Origin: Polyangiaceae bacterium
GTDB lineage: Bacteria; Myxococcota_A; Polyangia; Polyangiales; Polyangiaceae
Reading direction: 5' to 3'
Length of the DNA stretch: 64,000 bases
NCBI GenBank assembly: GCA_020633235.1
Contig: JACKEA010000010.1
Coordinates: 154,001-218,000 of the forward strand
The translations under genes were made by a program, and so were the position numbers. Shown here piece after piece: positions 1 to 7,729 of the stretch; position 1 is the stretch's first letter; each line of letters starts with the position of its first letter. The notes under the pieces were generated by a model. It did no database searches. It was not told the origin of the DNA and was given only the letters and a program-made list of their open reading frames with translations.

Positions 1-549
1 CTGGGGGACTCCCGCATCAAGGTGCTGAACGGCGCGCTGGCTCCTGGCGGCGTCACGTCGTGTGACTGCGCCACGCAAAATGGCGCTCCCGGTACCCTGG
101 CGGCCACGTTCCTCGGCTACATGAACGACGGCGTTCCGGGAGTGTTCGACAAGATCGACGCCTTCGCCTCCCACTCGTATCCCGCGAAGGGAGAAGGCTG
201 GGGCTTCTTCGCGCCCTACGCCGAGAGCGGCCCGGGCCTCACGTACTTCGAGAAGGAGCTCGCGGCCATCGGCAAGCCGAGCATGAAGGTGCTGATCACC
301 GAGACGGGCTGGACGATCCAACACGAGTCCTACAGCTGGAGTCGGGATCAGGTGGCAGACTTCACCGTGGATGCGCTGAAGAACGTGTGGCTCACGCACC
401 CGAACATCCTCGGCATCACGCCGTTCATCCTGCGAGACAGCGCGTGGGACAAGTTTGCCTGGACGCAGCTGAACGGAACGCCGTACCCCGTGTACACCAA
501 GGTCCGCGCCTACCGCTGCGCGCAACCCGGCGCCCAGAACTGCAACTGA
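1..549 (+). CDS. Secreted TIM-barrel glycoside hydrolase, C-terminal part (5' end outside window)
   Basis: The frame is open from the first base, so the gene starts upstream and only its last ~182 residues are visible. They contain DAFASHSYP and then VLITETGW, the arrangement of a late beta strand of clan-A TIM-barrel glycoside hydrolases in which the Glu of TETGW would be the nucleophile. The sequence ends with WTQLNGTPYPVYTKVRAYR and a short Cys-containing tail, as in extracellular enzymes of this group. The exact GH family cannot be fixed from the fragment; a role in polysaccharide hydrolysis outside the cell is inferred from the motif and from a GH51-like lipoprotein elsewhere in the window. 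Confidence 0.7.
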   Translation: MGDSRIKVLNGALAPGGVTSCDCATQNGAPGTLAATFLGYMNDGVPGVFDKIDAFASHSYPAKGEGWGFFAPYAESGPGLTYFEKELAAIGKPSMKVLITETGWTIQHESYSWSRDQVADFTVDALKNVWLTHPNILGITPFILRDSAWDKFAWTQLNGTPYPVYTKVRAYRCAQPGAQNCN

Positions 550-572
550 CGCGAGCAAAAGAAAACCACCAA

Positions 573-611
573 GCCGCCAAGAGCGCCAAGAGCGCCAAGA
601 GCGCCAAGAGA
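573..611 (+). repeat. Short tandem repeat, unit GCGCCAAGAGC
   Basis: Three near-perfect 11-bp units lie just after the glycoside hydrolase stop codon. Read on the other strand they are CTTGGCG-type units, which also occur singly near 3098 and 3275 at the other side of the HNH relics, so they may belong to the flank of that repeat family. Confidence 0.6.
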
Positions 612-624
612 GAGCCAAGGTACT

Positions 625-703
625 GGGCGCGCGCAGGGAGGCTCGAAACGACGCTTGCGACGTGATCGTGAACCGCGTCGAGATCACAGACCCGTCTCTC
701 TTT
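625..703. repeat. Outer flank repeat of the HNH relic pair, left copy
   Basis: This ~79-bp stretch matches 3182-3259 in the same orientation at roughly four of five bases, including the shared blocks ACGCTTGCGACGTG and TCACAGACCC. The two copies bracket both HNH relics, which suggests a unit larger than the endonuclease gene itself was duplicated or inserted. Confidence 0.65.
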
Positions 704-755
704 GGCACGCCTCACACATTCGGGTGCGCGAGCAGGATGACGGCCGGCGCACAAA

Positions 756-959
756 CGTGACTCTCGCCTGGGCATGGGTTTTCTGGTCCGGCGCGGTAAA
801 GGGCCGAGGCGTTCCACATGTTCGGAACAGGAGGAGACATTCGCTGGTGAAGGCCGCCGCGCTCAGCCCGGCGTGAGTCTGAGCAGGGCCTCGCGGATCA
901 GCTGGTCCAAAGGCAAGCGTTCGGCCTCTGTGCCGAGTGCCACAACCACCTTGCAGCAC
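756..959. repeat. Long direct repeat A1 (3' end of HNH relic 1)
   Basis: Near-identical over about 204 bp to 2437-2640, offset 1681 bp, with only scattered mismatches. It holds the last ~30 codons of the HNH gene (reading LDQLIREALLRLTPG on the minus strand) and about 100 bp of downstream sequence. Confidence 0.85.
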
Positions 960-1883
960 TCGGCCCTCCAGCAGCCGACCGTTACGCGCTTCGCCACCGC
1001 CACCCTTGCCGAGCGGGTCGACGTGGTCGTACTGAAGGAACGCGCGCGCCGTACAGCGAACGCCCGACGGAGACACGTAGCTGCACTGGGCTCCATCGCG
1101 GTCGTAGACCTCGCGCTTGTCCGCACGACTTGGCCTTCGGTCCTTGCGACCCCCGGAGCGTCGGGGGCGATCGGTCTTGCCCCACTGCTTGTTCTCGAGC
1201 TCGCGAATCAGCGCGTCGAGGGCACGTTCGATGACGACCTCGAGCTTCCGGCTCACGTGGCTCATCAGGTTCTGGGCGTGCTCGAGCTTGGTCTTCAGCT
1301 CCGCGCTGCCACTGAAATGCACGTGAAAGCGCTGCTCCGAAAGCGGCTCCACTCGGGAACGCGGCGCACCATCCAGGCCCAAACTACCTTGTTCGGAAGG
1401 GCGCGACCCGTCCGACACCGGCTCCACGCGATCCGGAACATCCGGCTTCGGAAACCGGCGGGCGAGCACGATCAGGATTTCGGCTTTGGTCTTGCCGGCC
1501 ACGTCTTCGAGCAGCTGAGCGTGGTTCTCGGGCGTGAGGCGCTTGGCGATGAGCGAAAGACCGGTGAGGTGCAAGCGGCCATCGGCGATCATCTCCAGTG
1601 CGAGGGGAAAGCTCTTCGCTGCGTGCGCGCCGGAGACGCTGCGATGCGCCTGGCCCTCACTCATCCCGAGGCAGCGCACGCACAGATCGTAGAGCGAGGA
1701 GTAGCCGCGTACCAGGTGCAGCCGGCGCTCTTCGATGAGCGCAAGATGCACCAGAAGCCGCGCAACCGCGCGGCGACGCGTGGCGTTCGCCGTGAGCGTA
1801 CTTTGCCAAAGCGCGTCGTTCGAGAGCGCATCGAGCTCTTGCAGGCCATCGGATTCGTGACGTTCGTGGTTCTGGTTCGACAT
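863..1883 (-). pseudogene. HNH-endonuclease relic 1 (internal deletion in the HNH core)
   Basis: The reading starts at an ATG preceded by a strong AAGGGGGA-type ribosome site (minus strand, 1883) and gives about 300 residues: an N-terminal helical region with ATRRRAVARLLVHLALIEERR, a central PLSEQRFHVHFSGS segment and the start of an HNH core, VYDRDGAQCSYVSPSG then DHVDPLGKGGGGEARNGRLL. There the sequence jumps: the CAAHNDLHA part and ~80 following residues are missing and the C-terminal block LDQLIREALLRLTPG continues in another frame to 863. The deleted part is present in relic 2, which shows the ancestral order. Loss of the second half of the HNH motif makes activity very unlikely. The open frame runs on to 684 as out-of-frame sequence. 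Confidence 0.8.
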
Positions 1884-2247
1884 GAGTCCCCCTTGGGGTC
1901 CCATCGACATACCATGCGAAATTTTGGCTCCTTCAGTGCCTCGCTGCTGGGCGTTCAGAGCGCTGAATGCTTCAGAAATCGAAACCGAACCGAAACGCGC
2001 TCAGCGCGCGCGGACGTGCGCCCATGCTCCCATCGTGACGCGAGACGCGATGACGAGGCGCGGTGCGCCCGAAATCCTGTCTACTGAATTCGACATCGAA
2101 TCGCGCTTTTCCTTCTGCTCCTCACGCCGCGTGTATTCCATTCGCTACCGCGCTGGCGAAGGTCCCACGTCTGAACGGCGACAACCTCTTCCCGTCACGA
2201 GGCTGGGTCATTTCTTACGAGATCAGCGCCGACCTCTGCCATGTCGA

Positions 2248-2421
2248 TCGCCAAGCACGCCGTCAACCCTTACTCGATTGCGGACTCGACAGTCCTGTGC
2301 GCTCTTCCTTCGCAATGGCCGAAACGCGGGGAGAAGCGCATGGAAACCGAAGACTCCTCGCCCACGCATGTCCCTCGCATTCAGGTCCTGGCGTGCTGGG
2401 CGCTTTGGCAACGTGGGGCTG
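2248..2421. repeat. Long direct repeat B1 (upstream flank of HNH relic 1)
   Basis: About 174 bp almost identical to 2954-3127, offset 706 bp. Each copy lies on the upstream (5') side of an HNH relic, so repeats A and B mark the two ends of one duplicated unit. No gene is visible in it. Confidence 0.85.
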
Positions 2422-2436
2422 TCTTTGGCACTCCTT

Positions 2437-2640
2437 CGTGACTCTCGCCTGGGCATGGGCTTTCTGGTCCGGCGCGGTAAAGGGCCGAGGCGTTCCACAT
2501 GTTCGGAGCAGGAGGAGACATTCGCTGGTGAAGGCCGCCGCGCTCAGCCCGGCGTGAGTCTGAGCAGGGCCTCGCGGATCAGCTGGTCCAAAGGCAAGCG
2601 TTCGGCCTCTGTGCCGAGTGCCGCGACCACCTTGGAGCAC
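2437..2640. repeat. Long direct repeat A2 (3' end of HNH relic 2)
   Basis: Second copy of the 756-959 repeat. It starts 15 bp after repeat B1, so the two HNH units stand in tandem. Confidence 0.85.
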
Positions 2641-2950
2641 GCTGTCTTCTTGAAGCCCATGGTCACGAGCGCCACGCGGAGCTTGTCGCACTTGTCCGTC
2701 GCATTCTGAGCCGCGCCTACTTGCTCCGCCGTTGATCGGGCGCGGCGGATCTTCTCGTCGATGACTTCGCTGCCATAGGCTTGTCGTGCGTGGAGATCGT
2801 TATGTGCCGCGCACAGCAGCCGACCGTTGCGCGCTTCGCCACCGCCACCCTTGCCGAGCGGGTCGACGTGGTCGTACTGACGGAAAGCCCGCGCCGTGCA
2901 TTCGCTGGCGCGCTGGCGCAGGTCTCGCATCTGAAAGAGTTGTTCCGGGT
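2544..2950 (-). pseudogene. HNH-endonuclease relic 2 (C-terminal third only)
   Basis: This copy keeps the HNH core that relic 1 lost: ECTARAFRQYDHVDPLGKGGGG, then RLLCAAHNDLHARQAYG with the conserved N and H, followed by a helical linker and the same C-terminal LDQLIREALLRLTPG. The N-terminal ~250 residues and a start codon in context are missing; the frame runs upstream directly into repeat B2. It is therefore a 5'-truncated relic, complementary to relic 1. Confidence 0.75.
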
Positions 2951-2953
2951 TGT

Positions 2954-3127
2954 TCGCCAAGCACGCCGTCAACCCTTACTCGATTGCGGACTCGACAGTC
3001 CTGTGCGCTCTTCCTTAGCAATGGCCGAAACGCGGGGAGAAGCGCATGGAAACCGAAGACTCCTCGCCCACGCATGTCCCTCGCATTCAGGTCTTGGCGT
3101 GCTTGGCGCTTTGGCAACGTGGGGCTG
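2954..3127. repeat. Long direct repeat B2
   Basis: Second copy of 2248-2421, at the truncated 5' side of HNH relic 2. Confidence 0.85.
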
Positions 3128-3181
3128 ACGAGCAAAGAGAAGACAGGACTGCCAAGTCGCCGAGCGCGCCGAGAGGTCACG

Positions 3182-3259
3182 GGGCGCGCGCGGGGAGCTC
3201 CAAGCGACGCTTGCGACGTGGTGGTGAATCGCGTCGAGCTCACAGACCCATCTCTCTTT
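3182..3259. repeat. Outer flank repeat, right copy
   Basis: Matches 625-703. The rest of 3128-3425 holds no gene I can support; several short frames exist but none with a convincing start or family motif. Confidence 0.6.
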
Positions 3260-3425
3260 CAGGTCTTGGCTTGGCGTCTTGGCGGTTGGCTGTTTCTGCG
3301 TAACGGCGAGCGAGCCCGAGTCGCTTCGGCGCCGCACTTGGCGGTTGATCACCGTCGAAGTGCTGAGCGCGTTTCCGCTTCGCGCCAGTGAGGGCGTGCG
3401 CGACGGGGCTCGCGCCGCACCAACA

Positions 3426-3845
3426 TCAAGACTTGTCAGGATCGGGAGCGGGCGGTGGCGGTGACGGAATGGTGTCCCGATCCTCTTCCATGACCGGCGG
3501 CAACGTATCGAGCTCGAGCTCGAAGGGCGGCTCGGTGGGCGGAAGCGTGTCCGGCGCCAGGCTGGCGGGAATGGGGATCTCGTTGTCCGGTTGCGTCGGC
3601 AGCGGCGGCTCGCCCGTGCGGAACGTGTTCGGATACGATGACGACGGCGGGATGAGCGTGGTCTTGCGACTCGACTCCGTCATCGTGGAGATGCGCGCGG
3701 GCTCGCGGTTCGATTCCGTCACGGCGGAGGTGCGATCGCCATCGTCGCCGCCGGGCGCTCGCGGACGCTCGGTGATGCCCGAAATGCGCGACGCGTTCGT
3801 CCCCGACGAGGAGCGTTTGTCGTGCTGGCTTTCGGGCTCTGCCAT
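3426..3845 (-). CDS. Proline/serine-rich hypothetical protein (139 aa)
   Basis: The chosen ATG starts MAEPESQHDKRSSSG. The protein is low-complexity: the first half is Ser/Arg/Asp-rich with three loose repeats of the form (S/T)x(I/V/M)TES, and the second half is Pro-rich (LPPTEPPFELELDTLPP, then SPPPPAPDPDKS at the end). There is no signal peptide or membrane segment. An open frame on the opposite strand covers the same DNA but reads as Gly/Ser repeats and is less plausible. No family is recognised; the gene is called on composition and frame length only. Confidence 0.45.
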   Translation of the reverse strand: MAEPESQHDKRSSSGTNASRISGITERPRAPGGDDGDRTSAVTESNREPARISTMTESSRKTTLIPPSSSYPNTFRTGEPPLPTQPDNEIPIPASLAPDTLPPTEPPFELELDTLPPVMEEDRDTIPSPPPPAPDPDKS

Positions 3846-3994
3846 GGTCGTGCTCGCGTGGTTCGCTGATGGACGTCCCCCGGGAATCCCCAAACGGCGC
3901 CCTCGCGCGGCGGATTCTAACGTTTGTTCAGCGGTTGCAAAGGCGCTCCGAAGCAACGCACATTGTCCAATGAATCCCGACCATTAGCGGTTTG

Positions 3995-4022
3995 ATGTCG
4001 GTGCGCCGCGGAATCGTCGCGG
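3995..4022 (+). repeat. Dispersed extragenic element, copy a
   Basis: Reads ATGTCGGTGCGCCGCGGAAT and lies 41 bp before the next gene. It is one of seven copies of the same motif in the window (see 11784, 26795, 31770, 32966, 44527, 58213). Confidence 0.6.
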
Positions 4023-4062
4023 CAAAATCGGAGCTTCCGCGCCGCGGGGCTACACTTCGCCC

Positions 4063-5760
4063 ATGAGGCGCGCGGTATATCTGGGGGTTTCGGCTTTGGT
4101 GCTCTACGGCGTGGCGACGGGGTGCGGCGCTCGCAGTGGAGACCAGCTGTTCGACGATGGCACCGCGGGCGTCGGGGGCACTGGTCTCGATGGGGGCGTC
4201 AGCGGCAGTGGCGGCGGACCGGGCGGAAGTGGCGGCATCGGCGCGTTCGGCGGCGCGGGCGGCATCGGCGCGTTCGGCGGCGCGGGCGGCATCCCCTTCG
4301 GCGGAAGTGGCGGCATCGGCGCGTTCGGCGGCGTGGGCGCGTTCGGCGGCGCGGGCGGCGTGGGCGCCTTCGGCGGTGCGGGCGGCGTGGGCGGCGGAGG
4401 GAGCTGTTGCGTCGCGACCCAGAGCCCGGGCTGCGCGATCCCCGAGGTTGCCGCCTGCGTCTGCGCCAAGGACAGCTTCTGCTGTCAGCAGTCGTGGGAC
4501 AATCTGTGCGTCAGTGAAGTGAACAGCTTTGGCTGCGGCAACTGCGGCGGCACCGGCGGCTTCGGCGGTGGCGGCTTCGGCGGTGGCGGCTTCGGCGGTG
4601 GCGGCTTCGGCGGTGGCGGCTTCGGCGGTGGCGGCTTCGGCGGTGGCGGCTTCGGCGGTGGCGGCTTCGGCGGTGGCGGCTTCGGCGGTGGCGGCTTCGG
4701 CGGTACGGGCGGCGCGGTGATCTGTGGCGGGCAGCTGTGCTCACCGTTCAACCTGCAAGGCATCGTCACTCTGTCGGCGTGCTGTCCGCCCACCAATCCC
4801 AACGCCTGCGGTCTGGACGTCACGCCGGTGCAGGGTCTCGCGCCGCTGCCTCCCGGCTGCGTGCAGAAGAACCAACCCGGCTTCTTCGATCCATCGTGCC
4901 CGTCGATCGACGTCGCCGGACAAACGCTGCCAGGCTGCTGTAAGCCGAGCGGTATCTGCGGCACGGACTACAGCGTGATTCAGCTGGGCTGCGTGGAAAC
5001 CTGGCAGTTCGGCGGTCCCCCGCCCACCAAGTGCGGTGGTGGCGGGTCCGGCGGCACCGGCGGCTTCGGCGGCTCGGGCGGCGTTGCGGGCTTCGGCGGC
5101 GTCGCGGGCTTCGGCGGCGTCGCGGGCTTCGGCGGCGTCGCGGGCTTCGGTGGCGTCGCGGGCTCGGGTGGCACCGGCGGCTTCACCGGGAGCTGCTGTC
5201 AGACGCATCCCTGGGCCGGCTGCGGCGACATCCCCACTGCCCAGTGCGTGTGCCAATCCGATCCGTTCTGTTGCAACAACAACTGGGACGGTATCTGCGT
5301 GAACGAGGTCACGAGCTTGAACTGCGGCAGCTGCGGGAGCGGCGGCAGCGGTGGCGTCGCGGGCAGCGGCGGCTTTGGTGGCGTTGCGGGCAGCGGCGGC
5401 TTTGGTGGCGTTGCGGGCTTCGGCGGATCGGGCGGCGTCGCGGGCAGCGGCGGCAGCGGCGGCAGCGGCGGCAGCGGCGGCGTTGCGCAGTGCGTGTCGC
5501 AGGCCACGAGCGCGTGCGAGAAGTGCTTGTGCACGGACTGCTTCAGCCAGCTCGGGCAGTGCATCGCGGACTTCGGATGTCCGGTGATCTTGCAGTGCGC
5601 CGCGAACACCGGGTGCACCGGAGCCAGCTGCTATCAACCCGGGACGTGCAAGGGCGTCATCGACAGCTTCGGCGGGCCGTTCGGCCAATCGACGCAGATG
5701 GCTCTGTCCCTGGTGTCGTGCTCCTCGAGCCAGGGCTGTCCCTGCGGCCTCGGCAACTGA
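4063..5760 (+). CDS. Glycine-rich, cysteine-module lipoprotein (565 aa)
   Basis: A short signal sequence ends in a lipobox (VATGC, Cys near residue 21), so the protein should be lipid-anchored. Long Gly/Phe/Ala linkers separate Cys-rich modules. Two modules are clearly related, near residues 125-162 and 383-422, sharing the pattern C-x-C-x(2)-D-x-F-C-C-x(3)-WD-x(2)-C-V-x-E-V-x(5)-C. A different Cys-rich segment (CGGQLCSPFN onward) sits near residue 220 and the C-terminal 90 residues form another (CEKCLCTDCF). The linker near residue 166-216 is eleven 5-residue GGGFG-type repeats encoded by an almost perfect 15-bp repeat. Such proteins are typical of Polyangiales surface lipoproteins; the molecular role is unknown. 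Confidence 0.8.
   Translation: MRRAVYLGVSALVLYGVATGCGARSGDQLFDDGTAGVGGTGLDGGVSGSGGGPGGSGGIGAFGGAGGIGAFGGAGGIPFGGSGGIGAFGGVGAFGGAGGVGAFGGAGGVGGGGSCCVATQSPGCAIPEVAACVCAKDSFCCQQSWDNLCVSEVNSFGCGNCGGTGGFGGGGFGGGGFGGGGFGGGGFGGGGFGGGGFGGGGFGGGGFGGGGFGGTGGAVICGGQLCSPFNLQGIVTLSACCPPTNPNACGLDVTPVQGLAPLPPGCVQKNQPGFFDPSCPSIDVAGQTLPGCCKPSGICGTDYSVIQLGCVETWQFGGPPPTKCGGGGSGGTGGFGGSGGVAGFGGVAGFGGVAGFGGVAGFGGVAGSGGTGGFTGSCCQTHPWAGCGDIPTAQCVCQSDPFCCNNNWDGICVNEVTSLNCGSCGSGGSGGVAGSGGFGGVAGSGGFGGVAGFGGSGGVAGSGGSGGSGGSGGVAQCVSQATSACEKCLCTDCFSQLGQCIADFGCPVILQCAANTGCTGASCYQPGTCKGVIDSFGGPFGQSTQMALSLVSCSSSQGCPCGLGN
4557..4712 (+). repeat. In-frame 15-bp repeat inside the lipoprotein gene
   Basis: Ten to eleven units of GGCTTCGGCGGTGGC, almost identical at the DNA level although synonymous codons would be free to vary. 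This points to recent expansion by slippage or recombination. Confidence 0.85.
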
Positions 5761-5811
5761 CGAGCGCTCGCCCGTCAGCGTAGGCGCGCCTTGAAATGGC
5801 CGTAGCGCGCA

Positions 5812-6362
5812 GTCGCGCCCCCTGTCGCGTCGCCGAAATCATTCGGAACCGAACGGTCGCGCCCCAACTCGCGTCGCCAAAATCATTCGGAACCGAACGG
5901 TCGCGCCCCCTGTCGCGTCGCCGAAATCATTCGGAACCGAACGGTCGCGCCCCAACTCGCGTCGCCAAAATCATTCGGAACCGAACGGTCTAACGCGCCC
6001 GCGCCCCCCCTGTCGCGTCGCCAAAATCGTTCGGAACCGAACGGTGTAGCGCGCGCCGCGCCCTGCGGTCGCGAAACCGTTCGGAACCGAACGGTCGCCC
6101 GCGCCCCCCCTGTCGCGCCGCGAAAACCGTTCGGAACCGAACGGTCGCGCGCGCGCGCGCCCCCCCCTGTCGCGCCGCGAAAACCGTTCGGAGCCGAACG
6201 GTCGCGCGCGCCCGCCGCGAAAATCGTTCGGAACCGAACGGTCGCGCGCGCCCGCGCCCCCCCTGTCGCGCCGCGAAAACCGTTCGGAACCAAACGGTCG
6301 CGCGCGCCCGCGCCCCCCCTGTCGCGCCGCGAAAATCGTTCGGAACCGAACGGTCGCCCTGT
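5812..6362. repeat. Tandem array 1: eleven palindrome-bearing units
   Basis: Each unit carries the near-palindrome GTTCGGAACCGAAC, extended in several copies to ACCGTTCGGAACCGAACGGT (9-bp arms, 2-bp centre). Cores start at 5841, 5885, 5929, 5973, 6029, 6079, 6129, 6186, 6226, 6282 and 6338. The first four are spaced exactly 44 bp, the later ones 39-57 bp. The sequence between cores is also repeated (GCGCCCC..TGTCGCG..GCCGCGAAAA), so these are not CRISPR spacers. The array fills the gap downstream of the Gly-rich lipoprotein. There is no gene inside; reading frames across it are repeat artefacts. Confidence 0.9.
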
Positions 6363-6450
6363 CGCGCTCGCCCGCTCTTCCGTGGTTGCCGCAGTCGAGG
6401 GTGCGCTCGGCGTTCCTGCCGCCGCGGGGGTGCGCTCGGCGTTCCTGCGG

Positions 6451-6760
6451 GCGCGAGGTTCCGCATGCAGCGACGAGCTAGTGCGTGAGCCGGGCCCGCG
6501 AGGTTCCGCGTTGCAGCGACGAGCTAGTGCGTGAGCCGGGGCCGCGAGGTTCCGCATGCAGCCACGAGCTAGTGCGTGAGCAGGGGGCGCGAGGTTCCGC
6601 GTTGCAGCGACGAGCTAGTGCGTGAGCCGGGGCCGCGAGGTTCCGCGTTGCAGCGACGAGCTAGTGCGTGAGCCGGGGCCGCGAGGTTCCGCATGCAGCC
6701 ACGAGCTAGTGCGTGAGCCGGGGCCGCGAGGTTCCGCGTTGCAGCGACAAGCTAATGCGT
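6451..6760. repeat. Tandem array 2: seven 46-bp units
   Basis: Units begin GCGAGGTTCCGC at about 6453, 6498, 6544, 6590, 6635, 6681 and 6727 and contain GACGAGCTAGTGCGTGAG. The last unit runs into the 3' end of the neighbouring gene: its TAG stop and the two codons before it lie in the repeat. On the minus strand the unit contains CGCGGAACCTCGCG, identical to the right half of the dispersed element copy at 44527. Confidence 0.88.
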
Positions 6761-7186
6761 GAGCTGCGGCTTCTGGGACGCTTCGATCACCGTCAGGGGC
6801 CAAGCGATGCTCGCGCGCTGCCACTCGCCGGTGCCCTCTGGGCGCATGTCGATGCGAACCTCGTACATGCCGAAAACGGCAGGAAAGGGCAGGCCGAGGG
6901 TGCGCGTGCGATAGCGCGGCGTGACGGACCGATGGCGGAAGGGATCCGTGTACAGCTCGAGTCCGCTCTCACTCACCACGGCGAAACGAACCTCGAAGGG
7001 TTGGTTCAGCTCCTCGGCCGTCAAGGAGAAGTAGGCGTGGATCTCCAGCGGCAGGACACCGCCGGGCGGTGGGGGCGCGTTGGGCGGAACGTTCAGCTGC
7101 TCGACCAGGTTGAACAGCGTGACGTTGTTCGACTGTTGATCGAGGGACGAGCCGCTGCACAAGGCGAGTAGGTAGCAACGAGGCAT
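6752..7186 (-). CDS. Hypothetical protein, DUF6941-like (144 aa)
   Basis: The start is the ATG of MPRCYLLALC; the open frame continues 126 codons further upstream, but only through a 21-bp tandem repeat and lacks other support. The product is a compact protein with no signal peptide: VTLFNLVEQLNVPP, an acidic beta-rich middle (LPLEIHAYFSL, PFEVRFAVV) and a C-terminal GMYEVRIDMRPEGTGEWQRASIAWPL. This resembles short proteins predicted as a single beta-sandwich (DUF6941 type), of unknown role; the family assignment is from memory and tentative. It is framed by tandem arrays 2 and 3. Confidence 0.6.
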   Translation of the reverse strand: MPRCYLLALCSGSSLDQQSNNVTLFNLVEQLNVPPNAPPPPGGVLPLEIHAYFSLTAEELNQPFEVRFAVVSESGLELYTDPFRHRSVTPRYRTRTLGLPFPAVFGMYEVRIDMRPEGTGEWQRASIAWPLTVIEASQKPQLTH

Positions 7187-7224
7187 TGCAGAGATTCGTT
7201 GGAGCGAAGAGCTGCCGCGAGATG

Positions 7225-7480
7225 ATGGACGGGACGACGATGTCGGGAATGGACGGGACGATGTCGGCGATGGACGGGACGATGTCGGGGATGGACGGGA
7301 CGATGTCGGGGATGGACGGGACGATGTCGGCGATGGACGGGACGATGTCGGGGATGGACGGGACGATGTCGGCGATGGACGGGACGATGTAGGGGGATGG
7401 ACGGGACGATGTCGGCGATGGACGGGACGATGTAGGGGGATGGACGGGACGACGATGTAGGGGGATGGACGGGATGATGT
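7225..7480. repeat. Tandem array 3: 21-bp units
   Basis: About twelve units of ATGGACGGGACGATGTCGG(C/G)G, with starts at 7225, 7249, 7270, 7291, 7312, 7333, 7354, 7375, 7398, 7419, 7440 and 7464. The 21-bp period keeps every frame open, which gives long but spurious reading frames on both strands. The array sits 38 bp upstream of the start codon at 7186, in the promoter position of that gene. Confidence 0.9.
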
Positions 7481-7568
7481 TGTTGGTCCGGCGCGAAACC
7501 CGTCGCGGCCAGCTCGTCGCGGCATCCATTCAGGGCAAGCTGAGCGCGTGCCCTCATACCTCAAATGG

Positions 7569-7726
7569 GCGGCGAGGGGCAGTGCGGCGAGGGGCAGCGC
7601 GGCGAGGGGCAGCGCGGCGAGGGGCAGTGCGGCGAGGGGCAGTGCGGCGAGAGGCAGCGCGGCGAGGGGCAGCGCGGCGAGGGGCAGTGCGGCGAGAGGC
7701 AGCGCGGCGAGGGGCAGCGCGGCGGA
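7569..7726. repeat. Tandem array 4: 15-bp units
   Basis: About ten units of GGCGAGGGGCAG(T/C)GC with alternation between two variants. The array ends 4 bp before the stop codon of the cytochrome b gene, so it is the immediate 3' region of that gene. Confidence 0.9.
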
Positions 7727-7729
7727 GCG

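Noticed and set aside
5812..6362. Possible CRISPR array
   Set aside because: The palindromic units are regularly spaced at first, but the sequences between them are themselves repeats and no cas gene is near.
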